A stretch of DNA of 64,000 bases from Delphinus delphis (lineage: Eukaryota > Chordata > Mammalia > Artiodactyla > Delphinidae): positions 15,558,994-15,622,993 of the forward strand of contig NC_082693.1 of assembly GCF_949987515.2 (NCBI RefSeq). Reading direction: 5' to 3'. Of this stretch, positions 1-10,510 are shown in pieces (position 1 is the stretch's first letter; every line of letters starts with the position of its first letter). The notes under the pieces are model-generated. The model was not told the origin of the DNA. It saw only the letters and a program-made list of their open reading frames with translations, and made no database searches. The translations under genes and the position numbers were made by a program.

Positions 1-196
1 AAATATGTCTTTAGTTCATGCATCCATGTACCCAACAAAAAAATTCAGGGGGTATCTAAGCGGGGAGAAGAGATGTTGGGGAAATTATCAATTTCTGCCA
101 TGCATGGCCCCAAACCTCTTGTACCTAATTCTCTAATGGAGCTAAAGGAGGGAGGAAGGAGGACAGAGTCAGCTTACACTATAATTTACCAATTTC

Positions 197-1367
197 AAGA
201 TACTCTTCTCCCAAGGCAATAGAAATAAAAACGAAAATAAACAAATGGGACCTAATGAAACTTACAAGCTTTTGCACAGCAAAGGAAACCATAAACAAAA
301 CAGAAAGTCAACCTACAGAATGGGAGAAAATATTTGCAAACAATGCAACCGACAAGGGCTTAATTACCAAAATATACACACAGCTCCTACAAGTCAACAA
401 CAAAAAACCAAACAACCCAATCAAAACATGGGCAGAAGACCTAAAGGGACATTTCTACAAAGAAGAAATACAGATGGCCAATAGGCACATGAAAAGATGC
501 TCAACATCACTAATTATTAGAGGAATGCAAATCAAAACTACAATAAGGTACCACCTCACGCTGGTCAGAATGGCCATCATTAAAAAGTTTACAAATAACA
601 AATGCTGGAGAGGGTGTGGAGAAAAGGGAACCCTCTTGCACTGTTGGTGGGAATGTAAGTTGGTGCAGCCACTGTGGAAAACAGTATGGAGGTTCCTCAG
701 AAAACAAAAAATAGAATTACCATATGATCCAGCAATCCCACTCCTGGGCATATATCCAGACAAAACTATAATTCAAAAAGATACATGCACCCCTATGTTC
801 ACAGCAGCACTATTTACAATAGCCAAGACATGGAAACAACCTAAATGTCCATTGGCAGATGAATGCATAAAGAAGATGTGGTACATATATACAATGGAAT
901 ACTACTCAGCCATAAAAAAGAATGAAATAATGCCATTTGCACCAACTTGGATGCAACTAGAGGTTATCATACTAAGTGAAGTAAGTCAGAAAGAGAAAGA
1001 CAAATACCACTTATATGTGGAATCTAAAATATGACACAAATGAACCCATCTATGAAGCAGAAACAGAATCAGGGACATAAAGAATAGACTGGTGGTTGCC
1101 AAGCGGGAGAGGGGTGGGAGAGGGATGGATTAGGAGTTTGGGATTAGCAGATGCAAACTGGCATATATAGAATGGATAAACAACAGGTCCTACTGTATAG
1201 CACAGGGAACTATATTCAATATCCTGTGATAAACCATAATGGAAAAGAATATGAAAAAGAAAGTATATATGTATGTATAACTGAGTCACTTTGCTATACA
1301 GCAGTAATTAACACAACATTGTAAATCAACTATACTTAAGTTTAAAGAACTATTAAAAAAAAGAAAT
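197..1367 (+). mobile_element. LINE-1, 5'-truncated 3' end (3'UTR type A)
   Basis: The fragment begins inside the C-terminal part of ORF2. A frame from 255 to 1034 (259 residues) is still open and holds the Cys-rich motif CWRGCGEKG...HCWWEC. ORF2p is the endonuclease/reverse transcriptase of LINE-1. Its catalytic domains are absent here, so the copy is dead. After the stop comes a 3'UTR containing the tggtggttgcc motif, a tail near 1320 with the cetartiodactyl L1 end (aaatcaactatactt) and a short A run at about 1353. The intact frame in a fragment suggests moderate age. Confidence 0.88.
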
Positions 1368-3559
1368 CTTTGTAGAGGTAGTGTTATTTAACAACATAAC
1401 TCAGGTAACACTTTCTCCAGGAAGGCCGCCTCCACCCATGGTTGCAAGATGGATGTCCTTTTTACAAGCTCTCTTCCATCTTATGCAGTATCTATCATAA
1501 CATTTATTACCAATATAATATTTGTTTATCTCTTCTCCATTCCCTCCCACCCCAAGTTGATTGTAATGCCTTGAGGGCCATAACCTGAATTTGTATTCTT
1601 TCTATTCCCAAGTATCCCTAGCCTAGGATGTGACATACATTATTAGATTCAAGAAAAGTGTCTATTACTTAAATTGGATAAATAAATAAACTTCAGATAG
1701 AGGCTCTCTAATCAAATATAATAAAGCTAGTTACCATAGAGTAATAGTATAATAGCACCAAACTTTTTGCTTACGAACAGAAGTGATACTTTTATTTTCA
1801 TCAATATTTAGAATATCATCTAATCATCTGAGCATGTTAACTATTGCTGACAAACTTAGAACTCATTGCATTTTGTTGATGATGAATGTTATGACAATTA
1901 TAAAAATTTAAAAATCACCCTATTATCAAGATTGCCCCCCCAAAAAAACTCTCTTAAAATACTTTAGTAGAAAACATGAAGAACTATTTCTGTCTTCTCT
2001 ATACAAATGATAAAGCTGGGCTCAGAATGACACAAGTGGAAATAGACTAACGCACATGCCTCTAACCAACATTGTTTCTTAGGTTTATACCCTATACAAT
2101 TCTAGCGGGGCAGACCTCCAGTGGACAAGACTGTTGTCAAAATGCATTCGATGGCTCAGTCTCTCCTTCCCTCTGTTACCCATACACAACTTTGAAAAAA
2201 CAAAAATTTCAGCTGATATGATTTTTTTAAAGCCTTTTTCATTTCAGACCTATTCATCTCCTATGTAATTATTCATAATTTTTTCTTGATTTTCTTAGGT
2301 CAAACATGCATGTTGTAAAAAAAAAAAAAGCATGTTCTTCAAATCAGAAATTCAACTGTTGGGATACTTCTGAATTTACAATTGCTTGGTTTTAAGATAA
2401 ATGTAACCAAAATAGAAGAGCTTTGTTTAAAAGTTTCCAGTTTTTTTCCCCATCGCACTGTACACTGTTATGTCATGATTCATTCAATTACTAAACATTT
2501 GTTGAATACTAACTATATACAAGGCAGTGCCTATGATAATACAAAAATTTGCATTCACATTACATTTTCCTTAATTGGGACTATACAATACATTACAATT
2601 AGCTACAGGTATTCTATTTTAGGTTACTATTTATATAATTCTACATGTAACTGAAACATAGACAATAAGTTGAAAACTGAGGAAAATTGGTTAAAAATCA
2701 AATATATACATATACATGTATGTGTACATAATTTTCTATAATAAGATATGAGTTGCTGGAGAAAATTTTCTTGCTTTAAGCAAGTAGTGACTCAAAATAT
2801 TAAAGAAAAATTATTCAGAGAGTAAAACACTAATGATGAGGAAGGAAATGACTCCCCTTCTTTCTTTGTTTACTCCTTGGGCTTAGAGCATGAGATCTGA
2901 TAACTTTTATCACTTATAGCTATACACATAATTAGTGATTGTAAGTTTATTTGTTTTTTCCTCCAGTTCATTCAGCTATCTGATTTTCTAAGTACTACGT
3001 ATTATTTTTTATCAATATTACTTTTTCTAGGAAGAACTTATATTCTAAAGAAGGTTCCATAGGGCCCTTTAACAAATTACAGACAATGCTGAATCCTTTC
3101 TGTCCTTCAATATCTCACTCAATAGAACTCAAATCTTAGTATTCTGTAAACCAGGTAGACAGCTCTATAGAAAGCAGCTATTTTCATACATTGCTATGCT
3201 GGTCTTGGGCCCATGCCATTTTTTTCTCTTCTATATGGGATATTCTATAAAAAGCTAAAGAGAATGTTAAACCTAAGAAAGGAAAGAAACATGACTCACT
3301 GGCAAGTTGCAGTAATAAAACACAGAATTAAGTATCAAATAAGGAGTGCTTCATAAAATATAGGGCACTATGTAAATATCAGTACCATTATTCAGTCACG
3401 TAAGTAAAGTTTATTGAATGCTAGGTGATAAAGATAAATAAAATGTTTTCATTTAGGAAGTTAGGGAGGAGAAAGAGATGTCGACTACAAGAACAATTCA
3501 GTAGAGAAGATATGGCAACATGATGGAAGGAGCAGCTAGGTTGGCCCTAAGGAATCAGG
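1368..3559. other. Intergenic AT-rich DNA, no gene seen
   Basis: No coding or RNA gene is supported. The stretch is AT-rich and contains poly(A) runs (for example 2318-2330). Nothing with clear repeat identity was found apart from short low-complexity patches. Confidence 0.6.
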
Positions 3560-4242
3560 GATGGTTTCCTAGTGAAAGGAAGTCTTGAGCTAAGAACATA
3601 AACGTAAGTAGGGGTTTGTTAGGTAAACAGAGAAGAAGACATTCTAGGGAGAGAGAGTAGTGTGTACAGAGACTTGAAAGAGCTTGGCTTGTTCAGAGAA
3701 CAGTAGGCTGCCCTATATGGTGACCATGTAGGTGGGCAGGGCTCAGATCAAGAAGGGTCTCCAAAGCCAGGCAATAGCCTTTGGATTTATCTTCTAAGTT
3801 TTTTGAGCCACGAGAGGATTTTCTGCAAAAAAGCAACATAATCAGATCTGCATTTTCAAAAAGATCATTCTGGTAACGGTGATGAATGCTCATATTAGGA
3901 TATGAGGAATGAGGAAGAGGGTAACTTGGTGATATATTTAATGAATAATTAATAAAATTTATTAACTGACTGGTTGTGGGAGGATGAGTCTGAAGTTTCT
4001 GATGAATGAAGTTTCTGATGAATTTCTTCGTGAATGCTGGTACCATTCACTAAGAGGGGAACACACGGGGTGGTGCAAGTATTTGGAGGAAAAGTGACTT
4101 GTTTGGGAAGGTTGAGCTTGAGTACTGGAGGACCACCCAGAAGGAATATTCCAGAAGGAACATGTCTAGAAGGAAATTTGATATATGGTAAGGAGAGAGG
4201 TCTAGGCTGGAAATAAGATTTAGGAATTGTTACCCTATCAGG
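3560..4242 (+). repeat. Ancient dispersed repeat (family not named)
   Basis: The text has the order of motifs typical of an old, abundant mammalian repeat: agagcttggcttgttcagag, then a region about a percentage of 'gccaggcaatagcc' type sequence, tttggatttat, cataatcagatctg, then aagatcattctgg. Similar strings recur near 20170-21190, 33480-34260 and 60360-60690. I recognise the theme but cannot assign a database name with certainty. Confidence 0.5.
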
Positions 4243-4401
4243 CAGTGGTTCTCAGACATTAGTGTGTATAAAATCACTAAAGTGGCTGTTAGATGCCAAT
4301 TCCTTGGTCTAATCTTCAGAGGTTCTGGTTGAATGGTCTAGGAGAGGCCCAGGAATCAATACTGAAATAAGCTTCCTGGTGACTGTGCTGCAGATGGTCT
4401 A
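4243..4401 (+). mobile_element. MER5-like hAT DNA transposon remnant
   Basis: It starts cagtggttctcagacatt and runs through an 'aatcact...ccaattccttggtctaatcttcagaggttctg' type body to a gtgctgcagatggtc end. This matches the nonautonomous MER5A-type hAT elements common to placental mammals. It is diverged and lacks an intact right terminus. Confidence 0.7.
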
Positions 4402-4522
4402 GAGCAAAGAGCAGGAAGAGAACTACATGGAAGTGGCATCAAGAACCCCAAAAGTGGAAAGTTTCAAGGAGTGGAGGTGGTGACATGAATACAGCAGAGA
4501 GGTCAAGAAGTGTTGGAGCTGA

Positions 4523-4730
4523 GGGCTCCCCTGGTGGCGCAGTGGTTGAGAGTCCCCCTGCCGATGCAGGGGACGCGGGTTCGTGCCCCGGTCCGGGAAG
4601 GTCCCACATGCCGCGGAGCGACTGGGCCCGTGATCCATGGCCGCTGAGCCTGCGCGTCCGGAGCCTGTGCTCCGCAACGGGAGAGGCCACAACAGTGAGA
4701 GGCCCACATACCGCAAAAAAAAAAAAGAAA
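4523..4730 (+). mobile_element. CHR-type SINE, young subfamily
   Basis: The head reads gggctcccctggtggcgcag, with internal A- and B-box-like tRNA-derived sequence (ggttcgtgcccc at about 4579) and a GC-rich body ending in poly(A) at 4714-4726. Perfect target-site duplications tgttggagctga flank it at 4511-4522 and 4731-4742. It has no protein product; open frames across it are artefacts. Confidence 0.95.
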
Positions 4731-4924
4731 TGTTGGAGCTGAAAGCATCCACTCAACTTGGCAGCCTTCAGGGGAGACACTGGTGACTCAGAAGAGCAGG
4801 TGCAGTAACGTGGTGAGAGCAAACACTGGCTGCAGTAGGTAGAGAGTAACTGCAGGTAAGGAAGAGACCTAGTGAATGAAGCTTGGCTAGGAAGGGAATC
4901 CCTCATGGACAGAATTTGAAATCT

Positions 4925-5100
4925 AATGTCCAAAGGACCAGGTTCAAGCCCTAAGTTTGCCACTTAATGGCTAGATTATATAATATCTTCATGGAGCCCG
5001 TTTTCTTATTTATACTATGTTAATAATGTCTATGTACAGAGCCATATGTACAAGTTAAATATGATACTGCATGTGAAAGAACTTTGCAAATTGCTCTTCC
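4925..5100 (+). repeat. MIR SINE relic
   Basis: The order 'aggttcaagccctaagtttgccactta ... tatactatgttaataat ... gtgaaagaactttgcaaa' follows the MIR core and tail. It is strongly diverged, so limits are approximate. Confidence 0.6.
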
Positions 5101-5224
5101 AAATTTTTCTATTAGCAAACCATCTGAGTAGCAGAAAATCCTAAACAGTTATATACAGCAGACATCTTACTTGTGTCTGTCCACTGTGACAAAACATCCC
5201 CACCTTCAGCTGTTGGAGTGTTCA

Positions 5225-5365
5225 CCCCATGAAAGCAGATCATACATAATGTCCTAAATAGACCAATGCACTTACTTTACAGATGAGAATCCAGAGGTGT
5301 GAGACAGGAATGGAGGTGAAATGATTTATTCAAAGTCATACACTAATTCATGGCAAAGACGGGCA
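5225..5365 (-). repeat. MIR SINE relic
   Basis: Reads in reverse orientation through 'ttacagatgagaatccagaggtg ... aaagtcatacactaattcatggcaaagacggg', the typical complement of the MIR central region. Confidence 0.6.
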
Positions 5366-5894
5366 TAAATTCAGCCAGACTCCTGACTCACTCTAGCCAG
5401 CCCCCTCCACCTGCATAATAACATACTTCTTTTAATTCTCCACCATTTCAATTTTGGTCTTTCTCTTTTACAGCAAAGAGAGAAGAAGGTGATTGAAGCT
5501 TTGCTGACCGGGATAAAGGAAGAGGTGTTTAATTTGACCAAGTCCGGAGGTTCAAAGGTGAGTTCCTTGAATACATTTTTGATATCCATCCCTCTGAGTC
5601 TCCAAGCCTCGAAGCAGATGCCAACTTAGTCTAGAACCCCAGCTGTAGTAGAGGGACCAGCCAGCAGCAGGGTTATTAGTGCTGCTACATATTTCTTTCA
5701 ATTAATCCCCATTTATAATTGAAGAGCTCTCCAAAACATTAACATTAAAAGACTGCAGTTTGAGATAGGCCTTGAGTGGTTCATGGGACACCCTTAGAAA
5801 GCAAATGCTAGAGAAGGTTTGTTTCTATCAGAAGGATAGAGATGCTACTTCCACGCTATACTTAAATATTTACATCTCCATCTTCCTTTCTAAG

Positions 5895-6005
5895 CCGCCC
5901 AGAGCAGGCCAAGACTTTTGATTCCTCTCACCCAGCAGAATGGCTGGCACACCATACATAGTAGGGATCCTATAGATGGTTATTGAATGAATGAGTGAAA
6001 TAGTT
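5895..6005 (+). repeat. LINE-2 3'-end relic
   Basis: Contains the L2 tail theme: 'tggctggcacaccatacatagtaggg...ggttattgaatgaatgagtg'. Short and diverged. Confidence 0.55.
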
Positions 6006-8020
6006 TCATCCATAACTCTCTTATCAGTTTATTCCTTAACAGAAGAAGAATTCCTAATAAATTGACTTCTGAATATTATTTTTCTTCCCTTAGACCCTCA
6101 GTCTCCATCTTTTCTACCTAGATTTCCACTAAGCTAATTGTAACCTCTATTTTGCCCTTCCTCACAACTTTTCCTGATACATAACACTCTATAGTTGACT
6201 AGTTAAAGGAACTGTTTACAATATTCTTTATTTTGTGAAATAATAATGTAACAAAATATATAAGGTAACACAAATAAAGTTGGAAAGACAACCTAACCAA
6301 AGTCACAAAACTTTGTTGGTAGATTTTAACAAACATTAATGTGCATGAATGAGAAATGTTTCTTGATAGTAAAGAAGAAATTTCTCTCTAGAGCCTCTTT
6401 CTCTACTTTCCAGAGCTTACGCTTTTATCATTTCCTTTAAAAGGGGGAAAATCTTGATTTGCTGTTTTCTAAGATGTCACTTTGTTCTCTTTCCTTTCAC
6501 ATATTTTAAGAAACTTCCCTTTGAGTTTTTCTTGTCACAGTATGTATTTTTTCTGTTATATTTGAACTGGAAGCTCTTTAGGACAAGGATTGTCCTCTGT
6601 ATATGGACAGAGCAATGTTTACTTTTAGTGCTCAGTACTTTTAAACCTCTTCTTTTCTTCAGAGAAGGGGCACTAATCATAGGCTAATACACCTCAAAAA
6701 GGTAGATCATGATGTATGAAATGGAATAGTTTCATAAGACAGAAAATAAAAAAATACAATAAAATGCAGAGGTTAGATATGAGTTTAGGTCTGAATCAGT
6801 TATTGAAGAGGTACAGAGTGATAAAAAGGGAATATGTTACTGGGAAGTAACTCTGTTGGGAGGTCAAAGCACTGGGAAGAAAATGAAATTCAATAACCAT
6901 CTGAGTACTGACTCAAGGTTGGGAAGGATTCAGTGATGAGGAAGACATGATTCTTCGCCTCCTGCAGTGAAGAAAACACACATGTACACACAACTAGAAA
7001 GCAAAGCGGACCTGCATAAGGCAACAAAGATACAAAGAAAGGACATTCTAGGAAAATTTAAAGAACAATACAGCTTTACTTATTAAGGGTGAAAATTATT
7101 CAGAGTGCCTCACATTCTAATGTATGAAGCTGGTTTTATTGGTTCCCGGAAGTCACGAGGGCTATTATTTTCCCAAATCAGGAGCACTTTGTATACGCCT
7201 CATTTTGTACGTTGTCACTAAGTTTTTTATTTACTGCCTTTCCTGAATTTTGGGACACATGGAATTGTACTTAAGATTTTAGGTTAGTATTTAAGCACAG
7301 CAAATGTGATTTCATAAGATACACATTTTTATTAAGTGAATCTCTATCACTTTTTGAAATATGCCTTGCATTAATGGATCTTGTAAATCAAAGATTCACA
7401 ACTAAAAGGAATCTCCAGACAACATATGGTCCACTTAACGACTTCTCAGCAGTATTTGTCAAAGAGTCAAATGCTATCGCTGGACTAACAGGTACTAGAT
7501 TTCTAAAGTTATTATGATATTAAAGAGTCACTTTAGATTTTTCAATCTGTAATGATAGTACAATATAAAGTCAATAGATCTTGATTTTCTTGCTATGTTA
7601 CATACTGACCACTGATGGTAATGTGAAACATTTCCTGCTATTCACTGATTAAAAAAACCCACATTTTTCCAGAGACTGGGCAGGAGATAAGAGGTCAAGA
7701 AGTAATGAAATGAAAGAGGATAATGCAAAGGAACCGAAAAGAGAAAAACATTAAAGCGATGTTATTTTTTTCCCCTGTGTATGCAGACGGACAGGAAAAT
7801 TATAGCAGTAATTGCAGACTCCTTTTCACCAAAGACAGAATGGCCTTGGGGAATTAGGGGATGAGAGAAAAAGTCCAGTGAAACTACATTCTCTTCCAGG
7901 CTCCACCTGAGTTGCTAGATTTGGCCAAGGTCATTTACCCTTCTCTGCCTTAGTTTCTATAACTGTTGAAAAAGATTGTTTTTTTTTAAACAACAGAAAT
8001 TTATTTTCTTTATTTCTCAC
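6006..8020. other. Intergenic DNA, no gene seen
   Basis: No supported gene. Around 6880-7080 there is weak similarity to the unnamed ancient repeat seen at 3560-4242. The rest is ordinary AT-rich sequence. Confidence 0.5.
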
Positions 8021-8029
8021 TCCTTTTTT

Positions 8030-8217
8030 TTAAAAAAAATTATATTGGATCAGTTGATTAACAATGTTGCGTTAGTTGCAGGAGTACAGCAAAGTGATTT
8101 AGTTATACATATACATGTATCTATTCCTTTTCAAAATGTTTTCCCATCTAGGTTATTACAGAACACTGAGCAGCGTTGTGCTATACAGTAGGTCCTTGTT
8201 GGTTGTATAAATATATT
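8030..8217 (-). mobile_element. LINE-1 3' end, antisense (type A)
   Basis: Reverse complement of a LINE-1 terminus: after a T/A run come the cetartiodactyl end motif (gattaacaatgttgcgtta) and 'ctatacagtaggtccttgttgg'. It is severely 5'-truncated (about 180 bases) and abuts a second LINE-1 at 8222. Confidence 0.8.
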
Positions 8218-8221
8218 TATT

Positions 8222-8850
8222 TATTTTTAACATCTTTATTGGAGTATAATTGCTTTACAATGGTGTGTTAGTTTCTGCTTTATAACAAAGTGAATCAGCT
8301 ATACATATACATATATCCCCATATCTCCTCCCTGTTGCATCTCCCTCCCACCCTCCCTACTCCACCCCTCTAGGTAGTCACAAAGCACCGAGCTGATTTC
8401 CCTGTGCTATGTGGCTGCTTCCCACTAGCTGTTTTATGTTTGGTAACGTATATATGTCCATGTCACTCTCTCACTTCGTCCCAGTTTACCCATCCCCCTC
8501 CCTGTGTCCTCAAGTCCATTCTCTACGTCTGTGTCTTTATTCCTGTCTGCCCCTAGGTTCTTCAGAACCTTTTTTTTTTTTTTTAGATTCCATATATATG
8601 TGTTAGCAGATGGTATTTGATTTTCTCTTTCTGACTTACTTCACTCTGTATGACAGACTCTCGGTCCATCCACCTCACTACAAATAACTCAATTTCATTT
8701 CTTTTTATGGCTGAGTAATATTCCATTGTATATATGTGCCACATCTTCTTTATCCATTTATCTGTCTATGGACACTTAGGTTGCTTCCATGTCCTGGCTG
8801 TTGTAAATAGAGCTGTAATGAACATAGTGGTACATGACTCTTTGAAAAAG
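8222..8850 (-). mobile_element. LINE-1 3' end, antisense (type B)
   Basis: Reverse complement of the 3'UTR that occurs in sense at 27452-28622 and 51683-54027, beginning 'catctttattggagtataattgc'. It continues into the end of ORF2 ('ttatggctgagtaatattccattg', complement of the NGILLSH-like region). It carries an internal T run at 8571-8584. Truncated at about 8850. Confidence 0.88.
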
Positions 8851-9189
8851 ATTATTTGCCTCTTTAGTGATTGGGAAGATAAGATAATTCTTTAGGGGCC
8901 CCAAAAAGTGGTCAGAAGAAGGTGCTATGAGAAAACCAAGTAGTACTATTATTATTGAGCTGTGTATCCTGTTGGCATGAGTCATCTTGCTGCAAAGACA
9001 CAGAAGCAATTCCAAGTGTGGCTGAGCATCAGAGACAATTAGAAGGAGGCCAGTGCACTTAGCCGGTGTTAAGGTAGATTTTAGTTGCATTGAAATCTGC
9101 CCTTTACTCGTTCAAAAAAACCAAAGCCGGGGGACACTTTTAAAATAAGTATAGCAATGTGATTATACAAATAGACTTTCAAAATATTA

Positions 9190-9330
9190 AAGCCAGTTTG
9201 AATCCATGGTTTGCCACTTAGTACTATGACCTTGGGCAAGTTTCTTTAAACTTCATTTTTCCCATCTGTATAATAGCATCTATAGGGCTATTGTAGGGAC
9301 TTAAAAACGTACAGGGTTACAAGGACTCAA
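9190..9330 (+). repeat. MIR SINE relic
   Basis: 'ttgaatccatggtttgccacttagtactatgaccttgggcaagtttc ... ttttcccatctgtataatagc' is the MIR core motif order in sense. Confidence 0.75.
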
Positions 9331-9839
9331 GAAAGTTAGCTATTATTGTAATTTATAGGAGATAGAAGAAAGTAGAAATTCAGATTGATAAATAAGTGAA
9401 TCTTTAAAAAAAGTAAGAAGAAGACAAGTTTGTATTTTATAAAACATTATATGATTCAAGGGGTCTAGGAAGAGGCAAACTTGTTTTGTCAAGTCTGAAT
9501 CCACCCCTATTTCATGAGTCTACCGCAACCCGTCAAACCTATGATATCTCGCACACAAAACACAAACAGGAAAAACCTTCCGTGTGCTTCAACAAAAACA
9601 GCTTTCCATTCTAAAGCCACCTATATATATTTATATATATATTTTTGTTTGTTTGTTTGAAAAATCTCTTGGATACCCAATAGCTCTTTTAAAACAAATC
9701 TCAGATGCTGTGTTTCTGTTGTTTTAAAGAGAGAGCAATCAGAGGAGCGCGGATTAGCTCCCTTTGAATCTCCCTGGGGGCTGGGAAGCCTTCAGGCAAA
9801 GCCCGGGGGGCAGGACGCTTTTTTTTTTTTTTTTTTAAT
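9331..9839. other. Upstream flank of the PLEKHA5 CpG island
   Basis: AT-rich DNA with a (TA)n patch and (TTTG)n at about 9620-9660, then rising GC from about 9765. No gene seen. Distal promoter elements may lie here but none can be named. Confidence 0.5.
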
Positions 9840-9866
9840 CGATCTCCGAACCTTCGCTCCGGCGGC

Positions 9867-9894
9867 GGGGGCGGGGGGGCGCGGGTGGGAGGGG
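9867..9894 (+). promoter_or_regulatory. Putative G-quadruplex in the promoter
   Basis: Five G runs (5, 7, 3, 3 and 4 Gs) separated by one to three bases satisfy the G-quadruplex pattern on the + strand, about 300 bases upstream of the PLEKHA5 start codon. Such motifs are common in CpG-island promoters. A regulatory role is only a possibility. Confidence 0.5.
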
Positions 9895-10189
9895 TCTGGC
9901 CGCGGGGCGCGGCGCCACTCACCCATCCCCCCCGAGCGCGCGGCTGGGCGGCCGGCCGGCGGCCGCGGAAGATGCGGAGGGGCGGCGGCGCGGGCCCTAC
10001 CCAGCCCGGGCGGCGGGGCGGGCGCCGCCCGAGGGGGTAGGGCGCGCGCGGGGGCGCGCCGGGCCGGGGAGGCGCGCTCCGGCCGCGCTCGCTCCGCGCT
10101 CCCTCAGCTGGTTCGCTCGCTCGCTCCCTCCTCCCTCGGCAGCCGCGGCGGCAGCAGGAGAAGGCGGCGGCGGCGGCTGGGGATCAGAC

Positions 10190-10281
10190 ATGGCGGCGGA
10201 TCTGAACCTGGAGTGGATATGCTCCCTGCCCCGCACCTGGACTTACGGGATCACCCGGGGCGGCCGAGTCTTCTTCATCAA
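10190..10281 (+). CDS. PLEKHA5: PLEKHA5 coding exon 1 (start codon, WW domain 1, first part)
   Basis: The frame opens MAADLNLEWICSLPRTWTYG and continues ITRGGRVFFI, then two bases (AA) of the next codon, Asn31. I recognise this as the N terminus of pleckstrin homology domain-containing family A member 5 (PEPP2). That cytoplasmic/membrane adaptor carries two N-terminal WW domains and a phosphoinositide-binding PH domain. WW domains of the PLEKHA5/6/7 group are known to bind PDZD11. Trp17 is the first signature Trp of WW domain 1. The ATG has a good context (G at -3, G at +4) and sits in the CpG island. The donor is AA|GTAAAG, and reading through it meets TAA at once. From memory, human PLEKHA5 reads EWISLPRSW, so the Cys and Thr here look like differences; that needs an alignment. 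Confidence 0.93.
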
Positions 10282-10430
10282 GTAAAGAGCTGGGGACGGC
10301 GCGGGGGCCCGGAGGGGGCGGGAGGCTGGCGACAGAGGGGAGCGAGCCGGGTCGGTGCCTCTCCGGCCCCCTCGGCTCCTCCCGCGCCCCCACTCAAGCC
10401 CCGTCTCGGCCCCTTCTCTCACCCCTGCAG
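10282..10430 (+). other. PLEKHA5: PLEKHA5 intron 1 (149 bp)
   Basis: A very short GC-rich intron with GTAAAG donor and a pyrimidine-rich acceptor ending CCCCTGCAG. Phase is 2 (Asn31 split AA|C). Its length is not a multiple of three, and retention would give Ile-Lys-stop directly, truncating the protein at about 31 residues. Confidence 0.9.
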
Positions 10431-10510
10431 CGAGGAGGCGAAGAGCACCACCTGGCTGCACCCCGTCACCGGCGAGGCCGTAGTCACCGGGCACCGGCGG
10501 CAGAGCACAG
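10431..10510 (+). CDS. PLEKHA5: PLEKHA5 coding exon 2 (WW domain 1, second part)
   Basis: This 80-base exon begins with the C that completes Asn31. It encodes EEAKSTTWLHPVTGEAVVTG then HRRQST, ending with the first base of Asp58. Trp39 and the following LHP supply the second signature Trp and the Pro of WW domain 1, so the domain is split between exons 1 and 2. The acceptor is CTGCAG|C and the donor is ACAG|GTAACG. The match to PLEKHA5 is essentially complete as I remember the family. Splicing to exon 3 keeps frame (phase 1). The exon lies within the CpG island. Confidence 0.93.

Noticed and set aside
255..1034. 259-codon frame as a host gene
   Set aside because: It is the C-terminal part of LINE-1 ORF2 in a truncated copy.
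4579..4600. tRNA gene in the SINE heads
   Set aside because: The B-box-like text belongs to tRNA-derived SINEs; no cloverleaf or mature tRNA ends are kept.
4439..4963. 174-codon antisense frame
   Set aside because: It reads across a CHR SINE; similar frames occur at every SINE in the window.
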